Notes: generated by a model not told the origin, from the letters alone. DNA of 64,000 nt from Candidatus Babelota bacterium (GCA_026388985.1 JAPLIS010000002.1:95663-159662), one strand, 5' to 3'. Counted from the first letter of the stretch, positions 27,101 through 36,585 are shown. Numbers and translations: made by a program.

Positions 27101-29122
27101 TTAATTAAATAAAACACCAATTTTTGTCCATAATCCCCACTGAGATACCGCGCTATTAATACTTTTTGAAGAACAGTGCTTATTGCCTGAGGCACCACAT
27201 TCAACTTGACCTCCTAAGCTTAGATAAGGGGCACTGCATTCCCGTTCCCATGTGTAACCGATAGTGCCAAAAAAAGTATGTGAAAGTACGCTATTGTTTT
27301 GGTTATACTGTATATTTTGTTCAGTTAAAAAAATCGGATCAACTGATATCTTTAATGCCGGATCACCTTGAGGTGATAGTCGAGTCGAGGTGGTATTTGG
27401 GGCATACAGAAGTGTATCAATTTGATCGGTAGGATTTGTTGGCCCAATAATTAATGGCACTGATCCAAACAGTGGATTATCAACCCCATAGTTTTGATGG
27501 GAGATATCAGCAGTTGTATCTGGTTCTATAAATCCAATGCTGGTACCAGCATTAATAGTTGCTTTGCTTTCAGAAAAAGGAATTGCATAGTTAATGGTAT
27601 TTGGTGGAAATCTATTGCCTAAGTCTGGGAGATTAGTAGCCTGATAGGCCACACCAACAACGCTTGCATCCCCTTTAATAACCCAGGTATTTGCTTCTGC
27701 ACGTAAACGTGAACCGCAGCCGGTTGGTTTTATTTTTTCAGCTGTTTGTAACCATACATTGTAGCCACAATCAACACTTAAGCCATTAGCTGAATAGTTA
27801 AACCAGGCCGTGGCATCAAGTTGCGCATTGATGCGTACTTTTACTTTTTGTGCCGTTAAGTTAGCAATGGGAGTAAATGCGTTATCAAATTGGTAGTGAG
27901 CTGGTTCAAGGGGTGGCTCAGGACGAAAAATAAAAGAACTGTTTTTGCTTTCACTGCCAGCTAGCCCATTCGTATTTTCAGTCATTTTAGCAGCAAGCAT
28001 ATATCTGCTGAGTGAGCCGTTAACACACGTAAGATCAAAAGTACGGCACTGTTTTGTGGTGCATAAGTGAGATAAGGTTGCATCAATACAAAAAATAAGT
28101 TGTTTATCTTCACATGCATGCTGCCATGCTGTCCAATGGCCGGTCAAGCCAACACCAAGCTCAGTGTGTTTACCATTGCCAATAACAGGGGAAAAAAGAT
28201 AATCAGTGTTAATTTTTCTGCCCGTAGGTAATGCGGCAGCAAGATAGGCGCCAAGGTGACTTTCAGGGCAGTGCCAAAAGTCATAGCCCAGTTCACCACG
28301 TATTTCACCCAGCCCATTTCTTTCGGCAGAGCAGGTGCTCATTTTGCCAACGCTTAGTGGGTTGTTAATAACAGGTACTTCATACGTAGGGTTAGATGGT
28401 TGCACGTTAGGGTTTCCATTATTATTTATTGCATACGAAGTAGGACCATACAAAATAGTCTGCGCCGTTGGCGTGTTGCCAGTAAAAAATGAGGTAGCTG
28501 TTGGCAATGTGCCCGGACTATCTGTGCCCTGAAGTAAAATATTTTCTATCATATTTAAATCCCATTGAGCATGTACAAAAGGAGCGTATAGGCGGCAGTA
28601 AGCGTTTTGGCGCCATCTATCTAAGCTGATATAGGCATTTAAATCAACCGTGCACTGAGAAATGCTGGGAGCAAAAGATAAAGTCCCTTCATAATCAGCA
28701 GGTAAATAAAAGTTATCAGCAAGCCATGCTGTGCTTGTACGATTATCAACATTACTGCCTTGAATACTGACAGTACGATACTGATTGCATCCCTGTGGAT
28801 CGTTACCAAATAAAGCCTGTGTAATAGCGCCGGGCCTAAAGCTTCTTTGGTATTCAGGAGTGATAGAAAAGAAGGTGTAATTAACATTTTCTTTAGTGGT
28901 ATAGTGTGCCGGCTGCTTACCAAGTAACAAAGAATCATATGATTCGTTTGCTTGGCAATCTTGATATATATGGGTATGTGTTCCAGGAATTTCTCCCGCC
29001 ACTTTGCGAGCGCCATTCACTCCCTGTGGTCTTATTTTAAACGTTGACACTACGGCGCTTGTGCCTGCACTGTCAGCTGTTATGCTGGCTAGCAGTAGCA
29101 TAACTATAAGTTTTTTTACCAT
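27101..29122 (-). CDS. Large exported surface protein, probable outer-membrane protein (paralogue A)
   Basis: A 673-residue protein with a signal peptide (KKLIVMLLLASITADSAG) and many Cys residues ('HACEDKQLIFC', 'TKQCRTFDLTCVNG'). Alternating polar/hydrophobic strands, for example 'AQLDATAWFNYSANGLSVDCGYNVWLQ' and 'HTFFGTIGYTWERECSAPYLSLGGQVE', and a C-terminal 'QWGLWTKIGVLFN' suggest an outer-membrane beta-barrel. It is a full-length paralogue of the next gene: both start after the signal with 'FxxRPQxxNGxRKVAGExPG'. I cannot name a family. Possible adhesin or porin; disulphide stabilisation is plausible, as in chlamydial Cys-rich outer-membrane proteins. Confidence 0.7.
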   Translation of the reverse strand: MVKKLIVMLLLASITADSAGTSAVVSTFKIRPQGVNGARKVAGEIPGTHTHIYQDCQANESYDSLLLGKQPAHYTTKENVNYTFFSITPEYQRSFRPGAITQALFGNDPQGCNQYRTVSIQGSNVDNRTSTAWLADNFYLPADYEGTLSFAPSISQCTVDLNAYISLDRWRQNAYCRLYAPFVHAQWDLNMIENILLQGTDSPGTLPTATSFFTGNTPTAQTILYGPTSYAINNNGNPNVQPSNPTYEVPVINNPLSVGKMSTCSAERNGLGEIRGELGYDFWHCPESHLGAYLAAALPTGRKINTDYLFSPVIGNGKHTELGVGLTGHWTAWQHACEDKQLIFCIDATLSHLCTTKQCRTFDLTCVNGSLSRYMLAAKMTENTNGLAGSESKNSSFIFRPEPPLEPAHYQFDNAFTPIANLTAQKVKVRINAQLDATAWFNYSANGLSVDCGYNVWLQTAEKIKPTGCGSRLRAEANTWVIKGDASVVGVAYQATNLPDLGNRFPPNTINYAIPFSESKATINAGTSIGFIEPDTTADISHQNYGVDNPLFGSVPLIIGPTNPTDQIDTLLYAPNTTSTRLSPQGDPALKISVDPIFLTEQNIQYNQNNSVLSHTFFGTIGYTWERECSAPYLSLGGQVECGASGNKHCSSKSINSAVSQWGLWTKIGVLFN

Positions 29123-29136
29123 GAGATACGTCCTTT

Positions 29137-31272
29137 TTAATTAAATAAAATTCCTATTTTACCCCAAACTCCCCATTGAGATAGCGTAGATTGTCCGCCA
29201 CATTCTTGCTGCCCACCAACTTCAACCTGGCCACCAATTCCTAGGTAGGGAGCAATGAAGGCACGTTGCCAGGTGTAGCCGATAGCGCTAAAAAAGGTAT
29301 GCGATATGTTTTTAGTGCCCGGCTTTATATTGATATCAGTTTCGGCAAGAAATACCGGATCAATGGATAGCTTACTTTGGAATATAAAAGGATTAGGAGA
29401 AGCTGTTCGATATGTTTGTGCCCTGTAATTAAAGTTTGTTAAAGCACTATCAGCAGAGGGGGTAGTTGTTGTCGAGGCAACTGAAAAAAGAGCATTATCA
29501 ACGCCAAAATTTTGTTCGCCGGTATCTATGTTGACAGGAGGAGGAGGGGAAATAAAAACTGGGAGCCCTTCATTGGTACCTTTATTAATGGTTGCCTCAG
29601 ATTCTGAAGCAGAAATAGCAAGAGCTTTTTGGGAAAAAGGGCTATTTGGTTCTGTTGTAATAAAATTAGGGAAATATTCAAATACTAGCCCGTCACCATG
29701 CAATGTCCAGGTATTTTGTTCAACGCGCAATGCAGGGCCACACTTGTTACCACACTGTATTTTTTCAGCCGTTTGCAACCATAGATTATACCCACATTCA
29801 ACGCTGACCCCATCGCCGGTATACGCAAGCCACACTGTTGCATCAACTTGAGCACCAACACTACTCTTCACTTTTTGGGCCGTTAAGTTGGCAACCGGGG
29901 TAAATATACTGTCAAATTGATAGTTAGCTGGTATGCCAGATCCAATAGAACTAGGTATTGTATAATTAGTAACACCTTGCAACAGATTAGCTCCACCATC
30001 AACAATCGGTTTGTGTTTAGCGGCCAGCATATAGCGGCTCATTGGTTTATTTTTAAGATCATACACTCGCTCTTCTTGTGCGCTACACAGGTGTGTTACC
30101 AATGCATCAGCATAAATACCAAGTTGTTGATTTTCATCAGCACTTGCACAAAAAATCCAGTGCCCGGTAAAGCCAACACCAACTTCAGGGTGATTTCCGT
30201 TACCGATAACGGGAGAAAATAACGAGCGGGCTTTTGACTGGGTGCCATTTGGAGCTGCTGCGGCAAGATAGGCGCCCAAGTGGCTGCCAGGGCATTGCCA
30301 CAGATCATAGCCCAGTTCAGCCCTAAATTGACCAAAGCCATGCGCATTAGTGCGGCAGTTGTTGTTGCTTATGGTATGCGCGGTGAGCGGATTGCGTACA
30401 ATGGTATATTCTGCATTTGGATCAGATCCAATAGCTCCTGGTTGTGAAAATACGGGTGGTGTTGCACCCGCAAAAAAATCTGATGCATGGCTAAAAAGAT
30501 TTTCCTGTGTTATGCGTGCGGGGCTAAAGCGGCCCGGACTTACCAGGCCATCAGTTTGCGCAACAGTGTGTTCTTGCATATTTAAATGCCATTCTGTACT
30601 GACATAAGGAGCATACACACGGCAGTATAAGCCATGCAATAATAGATCTAAGCCGATATACGCGTTAAAATCTATAATGGTGCTGGCAATAGTGGGAGAA
30701 AAAGATAAGCTGCCATCAAAGTTTTCTGATAAATAAAAGTAATCAGCTAGCCATGCCCGTGGATCACGGTCGACAAGCTTTGAGCCCTGTATTTTGATAG
30801 TGCTGCAGGTAGTGTTACCATACAGGTCATCACCAAATAAACTACGAGCAATTGCTAGAGGATTAAAACTTTTTTGATGCGCTGGGGTGATGGTTACAAA
30901 ACTTTCAATGCCCGTTTTGCCAAGATTGCAGGGAAACGTTCCTAACAATGCCGCATCATAGTTGGGCCATTCATTAATTTCTATATCTGGGCAATGCACA
31001 TGAGTATTTTGCCCTGGCAGTTCACCGGCTACTTTACGTGGGCCATTTAAGCTTTGCGGACGCATGTTAAATGCAGATGTCACGGGTGTTTTGCCCGCAT
31101 AGAGAGAAGATAAACAAAGTAACTGCAGGAAAAATAGGGTAGTAGTTGCTTTTAAAGCAGCAACAGGTAAGCGGGACAGTATAGTATCTAACAGTATACG
31201 TTCTAATGGTGCAATAACCGATGTTGGTTGTGCAAAAGGTGCGAATATATTTTTATGCAACAAGTGCTTCAT
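29137..31272 (-). CDS. Large exported surface protein, probable outer-membrane protein (paralogue B)
   Basis: From the ATG at 31272, which has 'aagggag' at good spacing (an in-frame start at 31302 is less likely), this gives 711 residues. A long N-terminal region precedes the hydrophobic stretch 'TTTLFFLQLLCLSSLYAG', so the signal sequence is unusually far from the start. The mature part parallels paralogue A: 'FNMRPQSLNGPRKVAGELPGQ', 'AELGYDLWQCPGSHLGAYLAAAAPNG', 'LTAQKVKSSVGAQVDATVWLAYTGDGVSVECGYNLWLQTAEKI', and a final 'SQWGVWGKIGILFN'. It is first in the minus-strand array and probably its promoter-proximal gene. Family not recognised; a beta-barrel is inferred from strand periodicity. 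Confidence 0.7.
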   Translation of the reverse strand: MKHLLHKNIFAPFAQPTSVIAPLERILLDTILSRLPVAALKATTTLFFLQLLCLSSLYAGKTPVTSAFNMRPQSLNGPRKVAGELPGQNTHVHCPDIEINEWPNYDAALLGTFPCNLGKTGIESFVTITPAHQKSFNPLAIARSLFGDDLYGNTTCSTIKIQGSKLVDRDPRAWLADYFYLSENFDGSLSFSPTIASTIIDFNAYIGLDLLLHGLYCRVYAPYVSTEWHLNMQEHTVAQTDGLVSPGRFSPARITQENLFSHASDFFAGATPPVFSQPGAIGSDPNAEYTIVRNPLTAHTISNNNCRTNAHGFGQFRAELGYDLWQCPGSHLGAYLAAAAPNGTQSKARSLFSPVIGNGNHPEVGVGFTGHWIFCASADENQQLGIYADALVTHLCSAQEERVYDLKNKPMSRYMLAAKHKPIVDGGANLLQGVTNYTIPSSIGSGIPANYQFDSIFTPVANLTAQKVKSSVGAQVDATVWLAYTGDGVSVECGYNLWLQTAEKIQCGNKCGPALRVEQNTWTLHGDGLVFEYFPNFITTEPNSPFSQKALAISASESEATINKGTNEGLPVFISPPPPVNIDTGEQNFGVDNALFSVASTTTTPSADSALTNFNYRAQTYRTASPNPFIFQSKLSIDPVFLAETDINIKPGTKNISHTFFSAIGYTWQRAFIAPYLGIGGQVEVGGQQECGGQSTLSQWGVWGKIGILFN

Positions 31273-31302
31273 AAGTACTCCCTTTTTGTTTTCTTTTACC
31301 AT

Positions 31303-31550
31303 GCCTTAATTAATAGTGATAAAGCAAGAAAACAATGCACAAGCAGTCGTGATTAATTAATTTTCCCCCATATATAGCTATTTTTGCCCCTGTTTTGCCC
31401 TTGTGCTGTCTATAATTTGTTTATAATGTGTGTATCTCGTGTCTCTTTATTTTGCATAATTTACATGTATCATTGATATGCGTAAGCGCTTTTTGCAATA
31501 CTATTTATGAGTATATAAATCACAACATTCTTTTTTGAGGGAGTAGTGTT
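31303..31550. promoter_or_regulatory. Divergent promoter region
   Basis: A 250-bp AT-rich spacer between the minus-strand surface-protein array and the plus-strand Ser/Cys-rich gene. It contains 'tataat'-like hexamers near 31420-31430 ('ttgttTATAATgtg') that could serve the + strand. No repeat or RNA gene is recognised. Confidence 0.35.
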
Positions 31551-32114
31551 ATGGCAAAAAGAATTCTGTTATTGGTACTGGCAAGCGTTGTGTGCGGTGC
31601 ACGCGTCGGGTTGGTACATGCTGATGGTGCGCAAGATGACGTGAATCGCAAGCATAGTAGCTCTAGCAGCTCGAGTTCTAGTAGCAGCTCAAGTTCAAGT
31701 AGCAGCAGCTCTGATAGCTCTAGTAGCACATCTGAATTTGAGGCATGTGTTTTAAGTAAGTGCCAAGCACAATATAATTTGTGCAGAAAGGAATGTGAAT
31801 TTGCCGAGCAAGCAGACTGCTATACGGGTTGCTATGACGAATGTTTCCGCGATGAGATGGAGGATTGTGCGCGTAATCGGTATGCTTGTGAGAGAATTGA
31901 GTGTGACGGTCACAATTGTGATAACCGCTGTGTGCTTAAAAACTGTGAAAGTCCTGGCGATGAAAATTCGGAATTTTGTTATAATTGCGTTGGGCGTGTC
32001 TCCCCAGGATGTGAAAGACAGTGCACAGATGTTTGCAAATTTAGCTCTAAAGCAACATGTGTCAACAACTATTGCGAAGTTCAATTTCATGCATGTGTGA
32101 ATGCCTGTAAATAA
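31551..32114 (+). CDS. Secreted Cys-rich protein with poly-Ser linker
   Basis: A 187-residue protein: signal peptide (about 1-26), a run of about 20 serines (36-63), then a domain with roughly 24 cysteines ('CVLSKCQAQYNLCRKECEF', 'CYTGCYDECF', 'CERQCTDVC') in CxxxC and CxxC spacing. The pattern implies a disulphide-rich or metal-binding extracellular module. The Ser run is coded by mixed AGC/AGT/TCT codons, so it is not a simple microsatellite. 'tgagggag' precedes the ATG and a good terminator follows. No family recognised; it may sit on the cell surface with the linker spanning an envelope layer. Confidence 0.75.
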   Translation: MAKRILLLVLASVVCGARVGLVHADGAQDDVNRKHSSSSSSSSSSSSSSSSSSSDSSSSTSEFEACVLSKCQAQYNLCRKECEFAEQADCYTGCYDECFRDEMEDCARNRYACERIECDGHNCDNRCVLKNCESPGDENSEFCYNCVGRVSPGCERQCTDVCKFSSKATCVNNYCEVQFHACVNACK

Positions 32115-32144
32115 TCACTAGACTATTTTAATATCAAGAAAAGA

Positions 32145-32175
32145 GAGCTGCGCGGTAAAAGGCGCAGCTCTTTTT
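32145..32175 (+). terminator. Terminator
   Basis: The 9-bp GC-rich arms 'gagctgcgc' and 'gcgcagctc' flank an 8-nt loop, followed by TTTTT. Confidence 0.9.
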
Positions 32176-32339
32176 GTATGCATGTTTTTATGCAAGAGAT
32201 CTAGCCCCATTTGCGCTAGTATAAAATAATAGTTGCTTTTAATAATTTTTGTATGTAATTATAAAAAGTAACCAAAAAGTTGTAGAGGGTAAATAGGGTA
32301 GGCTAGACATATAAGCACTTATAAAGAGGATGTAATATA

Positions 32340-32753
32340 ATGGTTAAAAAAGTAATGGTATTAAGAGTGCTTGGTATCTTATGTGTATTGAATATCAATC
32401 TATTGACCGCTAACAACCAACAAGAAAACCAGACTCGCTTTGGTTGGGGATGTAATACATGCAATAATTGCGCTATGTGTAGCAGTTCAAGCAGTAGTAG
32501 TTCGAGTTCAAGTAGTAGCGATTCAGATAGTAGCAGTTGTAATGTGTGCAGTAGTTCAAGCAGCTCAAGCAGCAGCAGTTCAAGTAGCTCTAGCTCAAGT
32601 AGCAGCTCAAGCTCTGATAGCTCAAGCAGCAGTTCAAGCAGCAGTTCAGACAGTAGCAGTTCAGACAGTAGCAGTTCTGATTGCGATCATTGCCATCACC
32701 ACCATAATCACCATCATAATCACCATTATAATCATGGCCAGCATCACTGTTAA
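32340..32753 (+). CDS. Secreted Ser-rich, His/Cys-rich protein
   Basis: A 137-residue protein with signal peptide (about 1-24), a small Cys cluster ('CNTCNNCAMC'), about 70 residues of nearly pure Ser with Asp interruptions, and a C-terminal His/Asn-rich tail ending 'HHC' that contains about 16 His. The His/Cys ends are typical of metal chelation (Zn, Cu or Ni), while the Ser/Asp middle is probably disordered or a modification target. 'aaagaggatg' precedes the ATG. It is arranged like its upstream neighbour (signal, Ser run, Cys), so the two are probably functionally related. Unknown family. Confidence 0.75.
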   Translation: MVKKVMVLRVLGILCVLNINLLTANNQQENQTRFGWGCNTCNNCAMCSSSSSSSSSSSSSDSDSSSCNVCSSSSSSSSSSSSSSSSSSSSSSDSSSSSSSSSSDSSSSDSSSSDCDHCHHHHNHHHNHHYNHGQHHC

Positions 32754-32798
32754 TGCAATAAAAAGGTACAGAATAAGGCCCTGACAGTACATAGTTAT

Positions 32799-32841
32799 AA
32801 AGAGAGAATAAAAACAGGTCACTTTTTATTATTCTCTCTTT
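32799..32841 (+). terminator. Terminator
   Basis: A 13-bp inverted repeat ('aaagagagaataa' and its complement) about 45 bp after the stop of the His-rich gene; the right arm ends in TTT. Confidence 0.75.
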
Positions 32842-32925
32842 ATATTTCTATGAGTAACTGTATACTTAAATGCATCATCTATGCATATAAAACGTTATAC
32901 CGTGATTAATTGAATTAAGGCGTCT

Positions 32926-34047
32926 ATGAAAAACAGTTTTGTTGTTGAGCAAAAAACATTATTTTCTATTCTTTCTTCTATGCAGCCAATTTGCACAAAG
33001 CGAACTGCTTTGGATACCACAACATATATCCATTTTCAGGTAGGGCATAAAGAGTTGGTACTTAAAAGTACTGATTTAGAAATTAGCTTGCAAGCAAGTC
33101 AGGCATTGAAAGAAAATGATGTTTTAGAACAGCAAACGTTTTTAGTGTTGGGTAAACGTATATTTGAATTGGTAAAAGAACTAGAAGGCGATATTACTTT
33201 TAATGTAACCGACAATCAATTGCACTTAACGTCGGGCGCTGTGCACTTATCACTTAATATTAAAAATACGCAAGATTTTCCCCCATTCCCAGAACGCATA
33301 GAAAATCTGATGCACTTAGATGCACCATTTTTAATGCAGATGCTTGGCAAGGTGTCATTTTTAATTCCTCAAACAAATGCTAACCCAGCCCTTAATGGTT
33401 TATTTTGGGAAATTACTGATACAGAATTTAAAATGACAGCCACTGATGGGCATTGCTTATCACAAGTTAAAACGAATAAGTATACTCTTGCGCAAAACAG
33501 AAAGTGGTTGTTGCCCCGTAGAGCTATCTTTGAACTTAAAAAAATAGTAGAAGGCTCACAGGTGGGCAATCTCTTTTTGGGTGTTTGTGGTAATCAGTTG
33601 GTTTTTTCTGGTGATTCATTTAATTTTTTTACTAAATTATTACATAATACATTTCCTGAATATAAAGCTATTTTAGAGCGTGATCAATTTATGCCAGCTC
33701 AAATTGATAGACCACACTTTATTAAAACCTTACGCCGATCAGCATGTTTGCTTTCTGGCCAATTTATAGCAACTACCTTTGGCTTTAGGCCTGATATGTT
33801 AAAAGTATCTATGCACAATAAAGAGGTGGGTCAGTTAGAAGAAAATGTACCTTTATCTAATTTTAAAGGTCAAGAAATGGATGTGCGTTTTTACGCACCT
33901 TACTTGTTAAGTGGATTACATGTTTTTTCTGATGAAAAAATTAATTTCTATTTAAAAAATTCGGCCAAGCCGGTTATCTTTGAATCTGAAGACAATGAGT
34001 TTTCTATGTTATACCTTGTAATGCCGGTAGCTCCAACGCATGTATAA
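32926..34047 (+). CDS. dnaN: DNA polymerase III beta subunit (sliding clamp)
   Basis: A 373-residue sliding clamp that tethers the replicative polymerase. Family features include 'TTYIHFQVGHKELVLKSTDLEISL', 'LVLGKRIFELVKEL', 'ATDGHCLSQVK' and the C-terminal 'YLVMPV' (normally 'PMR'-like end, here 'MPVAPTHV'). ATG has 'ttaaggcgtct' upstream. It overlaps recF by 8 bp. dnaA is not adjacent within this window, so the usual dnaA-dnaN-recF cluster is broken on the left. Confidence 0.95.
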   Translation: MKNSFVVEQKTLFSILSSMQPICTKRTALDTTTYIHFQVGHKELVLKSTDLEISLQASQALKENDVLEQQTFLVLGKRIFELVKELEGDITFNVTDNQLHLTSGAVHLSLNIKNTQDFPPFPERIENLMHLDAPFLMQMLGKVSFLIPQTNANPALNGLFWEITDTEFKMTATDGHCLSQVKTNKYTLAQNRKWLLPRRAIFELKKIVEGSQVGNLFLGVCGNQLVFSGDSFNFFTKLLHNTFPEYKAILERDQFMPAQIDRPHFIKTLRRSACLLSGQFIATTFGFRPDMLKVSMHNKEVGQLEENVPLSNFKGQEMDVRFYAPYLLSGLHVFSDEKINFYLKNSAKPVIFESEDNEFSMLYLVMPVAPTHV

Positions 34048-35158
34048 ACGGGCCTCTGAAATTGTCTGTTCAGAACTATATATTAAAAATTTTCGTTGTT
34101 TTAAAGATCTTACGTTAAAGTTTGATAACTCTGTTGTATTATTAGAGGGGATTAATGGAGCGGGTAAAACATCCATATTAGAAGCGTTATATTACGCCTG
34201 TTATTTACGTTCTTTCCGTACGCATTTGCCAAAAGAGTTAATCAGCTTTGACCAAGAACACTTTTTTGTGCGCATACAGATACAAAACAACAACAATGAC
34301 CATGAAATTCAGGTGGGCTTTTCGCATGATAAGCGGTCGGTAAAAATTGATAAAAAAGCTATAAGTTCGTATAAAGAGCTCATGGCCCATTATCGCGTAG
34401 TGAGCTTAATTGAAGATGATGTTAATCTAATAAAAGGAGGGCCTCAGGAGAGGCGCTCATTTATTGATCAAACGATTTTATTGCTCGATGCCTCACTGGC
34501 AGTTTCAATGAAAGAGTTTCGCAAAGTGCTGAGCAATCGCACCAGCTTAATTCAGCAGCTACGTTCAGCTAATGATAATTATTGGCTGTGGACACATCAA
34601 TTATGGGAAAGATCACAAGAAATTCAAAAAAAACGTACTGCATTACTAGCTCTTTTAATGGAAGATGTTCATGAGCTGGTACGCATGCATTTTGATGATA
34701 ATTATGAGATTGCCTGTACTTATGAGCCTAAATTGATGAAAGAAAATCAAACATTTCAGCAATTTGTCGAGGCGCAGCCGCATCTTTTTGAACATGAAAA
34801 TACGGCAAAACGATCTCTTTTTGGCGCTCATTTGGATGACTTTGTTATTAAGCTTCAAAATAAAAAAACCAAGCGATTAGCTTCCCGTGGCCAGCAAAAG
34901 CTTATTTTGCTTCTATTAAAGATAGCTCAGGCGCACTATATAGCCACGCATAGCGGGCCTCTACTCCTTTTATTGGATGATTTTATGACTGATTTTGATC
35001 ATAGCACCGTACAAAAGCTTCTTTCTATTTTATATAGCCTCAAAAGTCAGCTTATTTTTACTTCACCAATAACGGGAAGCATTCTCAGTTCTGAAGTATC
35101 TTCAAGGGGCGCTCAGCTTATAACCGTGACACATAGTATAAAAGAAGCATATAAATAG
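34040..35158 (+). CDS. recF: DNA replication and repair protein RecF
   Basis: A 372-residue SMC-like ATPase that loads RecA at single-strand gaps. Walker A is 'GINGAGKTSILEAL' (about residues 39-52), the signature is seen in 'LASRGQQKLILLLLKIAQ', and Walker B in 'PLLLLLDDFMTDFD'. It starts inside the last codons of dnaN, so translation is coupled. Length is normal. Confidence 0.95.
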   Translation: MYKRASEIVCSELYIKNFRCFKDLTLKFDNSVVLLEGINGAGKTSILEALYYACYLRSFRTHLPKELISFDQEHFFVRIQIQNNNNDHEIQVGFSHDKRSVKIDKKAISSYKELMAHYRVVSLIEDDVNLIKGGPQERRSFIDQTILLLDASLAVSMKEFRKVLSNRTSLIQQLRSANDNYWLWTHQLWERSQEIQKKRTALLALLMEDVHELVRMHFDDNYEIACTYEPKLMKENQTFQQFVEAQPHLFEHENTAKRSLFGAHLDDFVIKLQNKKTKRLASRGQQKLILLLLKIAQAHYIATHSGPLLLLLDDFMTDFDHSTVQKLLSILYSLKSQLIFTSPITGSILSSEVSSRGAQLITVTHSIKEAYK

Positions 35159-35178
35159 GCTTTTTCTTTAAAATAAAG

Positions 35179-35207
35179 TTGACAGGGGCAAAAATATAGG
35201 ATAATCT
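35179..35207 (+). promoter_or_regulatory. Sigma-70-like promoter downstream of recF
   Basis: A perfect TTGACA at 35179-35184 is followed by either 'gataat' at 35200-35205 (15-bp spacer) or 'taatct' at 35202-35207 (17-bp spacer). No ORF starts before the terminator at 35293, so it probably drives a short RNA. Confidence 0.6.
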
Positions 35208-35211
35208 ATTA

Positions 35212-35330
35212 GAAGATTGATAGGGATAAAAAGCAAAACAATTTATACCTCTTGATCTATTAACTTAGGCTTCATTACTACTCTCCTTTTTTCCATCGCA
35301 TTAGTCCTAGACTAATGCGATGGTTTTTTT
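35212..35330 (+). ncRNA. Candidate small RNA
   Basis: A roughly 115-nt segment bounded by the promoter at 35179 and a strong intrinsic terminator at 35293-35330, with no plausible ORF. I recognise no known RNA family (not SRP, 6S or tmRNA). The terminator may instead simply serve dnaN-recF. Confidence 0.45.
35293..35330 (+). terminator. Strong terminator after recF or the small RNA
   Basis: The 13-bp perfect arms 'ccatcgcattagt' and 'actaatgcgatgg' flank a 5-nt loop, followed by seven T. Confidence 0.92.
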
Positions 35331-35430
35331 ATACGATTTTTTATGATGCTTTTACGCATTGATTGCTTTTTCAGTATTGGTTTCGTACTCTTAAATAAGA
35401 GAAAACAGTTACCAAGGTGAGTTGCTTTTT

Positions 35431-36585
35431 ATGAAACATTACTTTATATATCTTTATTCTATACCTTTTTTTTTAAGTGCGTCTTTATATGGACAAGAAT
35501 TTATTTATCCAGTTGCTACCTTTTCTGCCGATACGGTTGCTTTAATGCATCAAAGGACTATCAAGGCAATAGATTTATGTGTCGCCAATGTAACTACAAA
35601 ATCTATGACATCCGGTCTTTACTCCCGCTTTACACCAACCCATGTTGCATTGCTTCCTGATGGATCAGGATTTAGCTTTATAGATAATGGCATGATACGA
35701 ATTAAGTTTTTTCATAAGCGGTCACCAAAAACATTAGAGCTTACTGATTCTTTGTATGATATTAGTAGTATGATATGGGATGATCAGTTTAATGTATATA
35801 TAAGTGCAAAATATAGAAATAACTACGCTCTTTTTTGCATAGATAGTGATGGCACTAGTAGATGGGCGCTTACCAGTCAAGGTGCTGATTTTTTACACCA
35901 ACAAAAACAGGGCGAAAATCTTTTTTTTATACATAGGTCAACAATTAATAAAGAAATTAACTATGCTATCTCTCTGTTTAAATTTAACAATAACTTACAA
36001 GAAACAACCGAAAATATTAACAATAACAGATTTGAATTAACGCAAAAAGAGCAGATTTTTCAGTATGAAAATTACTGCCAAATGGGTGATGTTAGCCAAA
36101 TAAAAACAGTTATTGATTTTGGCAATCAACCTATTGCTTTTTTAGCCATGGAACACAGCAACTCGGGCTTTGTTGTTTCTCACCCTGCATCGATACAGTT
36201 ATTTAAAAAGGGGACCGACAACAAGTCGGTTGTTTTTTCTTATTATCATATATCGTGCCATGAGCATAAGTGGCACAAAGAAAAATTATTTGATTTTGCA
36301 ATCCCTCTTGATTTTCTCGCCCCCGAAGGTAAAAATAAATTACATGAATACATGTTCCCCCTGTTGCCTAAAAAAATTGATACTTTTATTTATTATTCCC
36401 ATTCGGTTGATGGCGCGTTAAACATATTTAAATATTGTTTAAAAACTCACCAATCTTTCCAGGTCACCTATGCAACACAAAAAAACGAACATTTTTTTTG
36501 TCCGATAAAAGTAGGCTCGGCAGTATATTGTGGCGGTTCTATGAGTGGAGAGCTTGAAACTTTTTCTTTAAAAAAAATAAGTTAA
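35431..36585 (+). CDS. Exported hypothetical protein
   Basis: From the ATG at 35431 ('aaggtga' at 10 bp upstream; a TTG at 35422 is in frame but less likely) this gives 384 residues with a signal peptide (YFIYLYSIPFFLSASLYG). The mature part is rich in aromatic and beta-strand-forming segments ('LLPDGSGFSFIDNGMIRIKFF', 'DDQFNVYISAKYRNNYALFCIDSDG'), reminiscent of WD40/TolB-like propellers, but no signature is clear. It is monocistronic. Family and function are not recognised. Confidence 0.65.
   Translation: MKHYFIYLYSIPFFLSASLYGQEFIYPVATFSADTVALMHQRTIKAIDLCVANVTTKSMTSGLYSRFTPTHVALLPDGSGFSFIDNGMIRIKFFHKRSPKTLELTDSLYDISSMIWDDQFNVYISAKYRNNYALFCIDSDGTSRWALTSQGADFLHQQKQGENLFFIHRSTINKEINYAISLFKFNNNLQETTENINNNRFELTQKEQIFQYENYCQMGDVSQIKTVIDFGNQPIAFLAMEHSNSGFVVSHPASIQLFKKGTDNKSVVFSYYHISCHEHKWHKEKLFDFAIPLDFLAPEGKNKLHEYMFPLLPKKIDTFIYYSHSVDGALNIFKYCLKTHQSFQVTYATQKNEHFFCPIKVGSAVYCGGSMSGELETFSLKKIS

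Noticed and set aside
31520..31729. Leu-rich minus-strand ORF
   Set aside because: It is the complement of the poly-Ser tract of the real gene and lacks a start signal.
32440..32784. Val/Ala-rich ORF in another frame of the poly-Ser gene
   Set aside because: It is a frame-shifted reading of AGC/AGT repeats, while the chosen frame has a signal peptide, ribosome-binding site and Cys/His ends.
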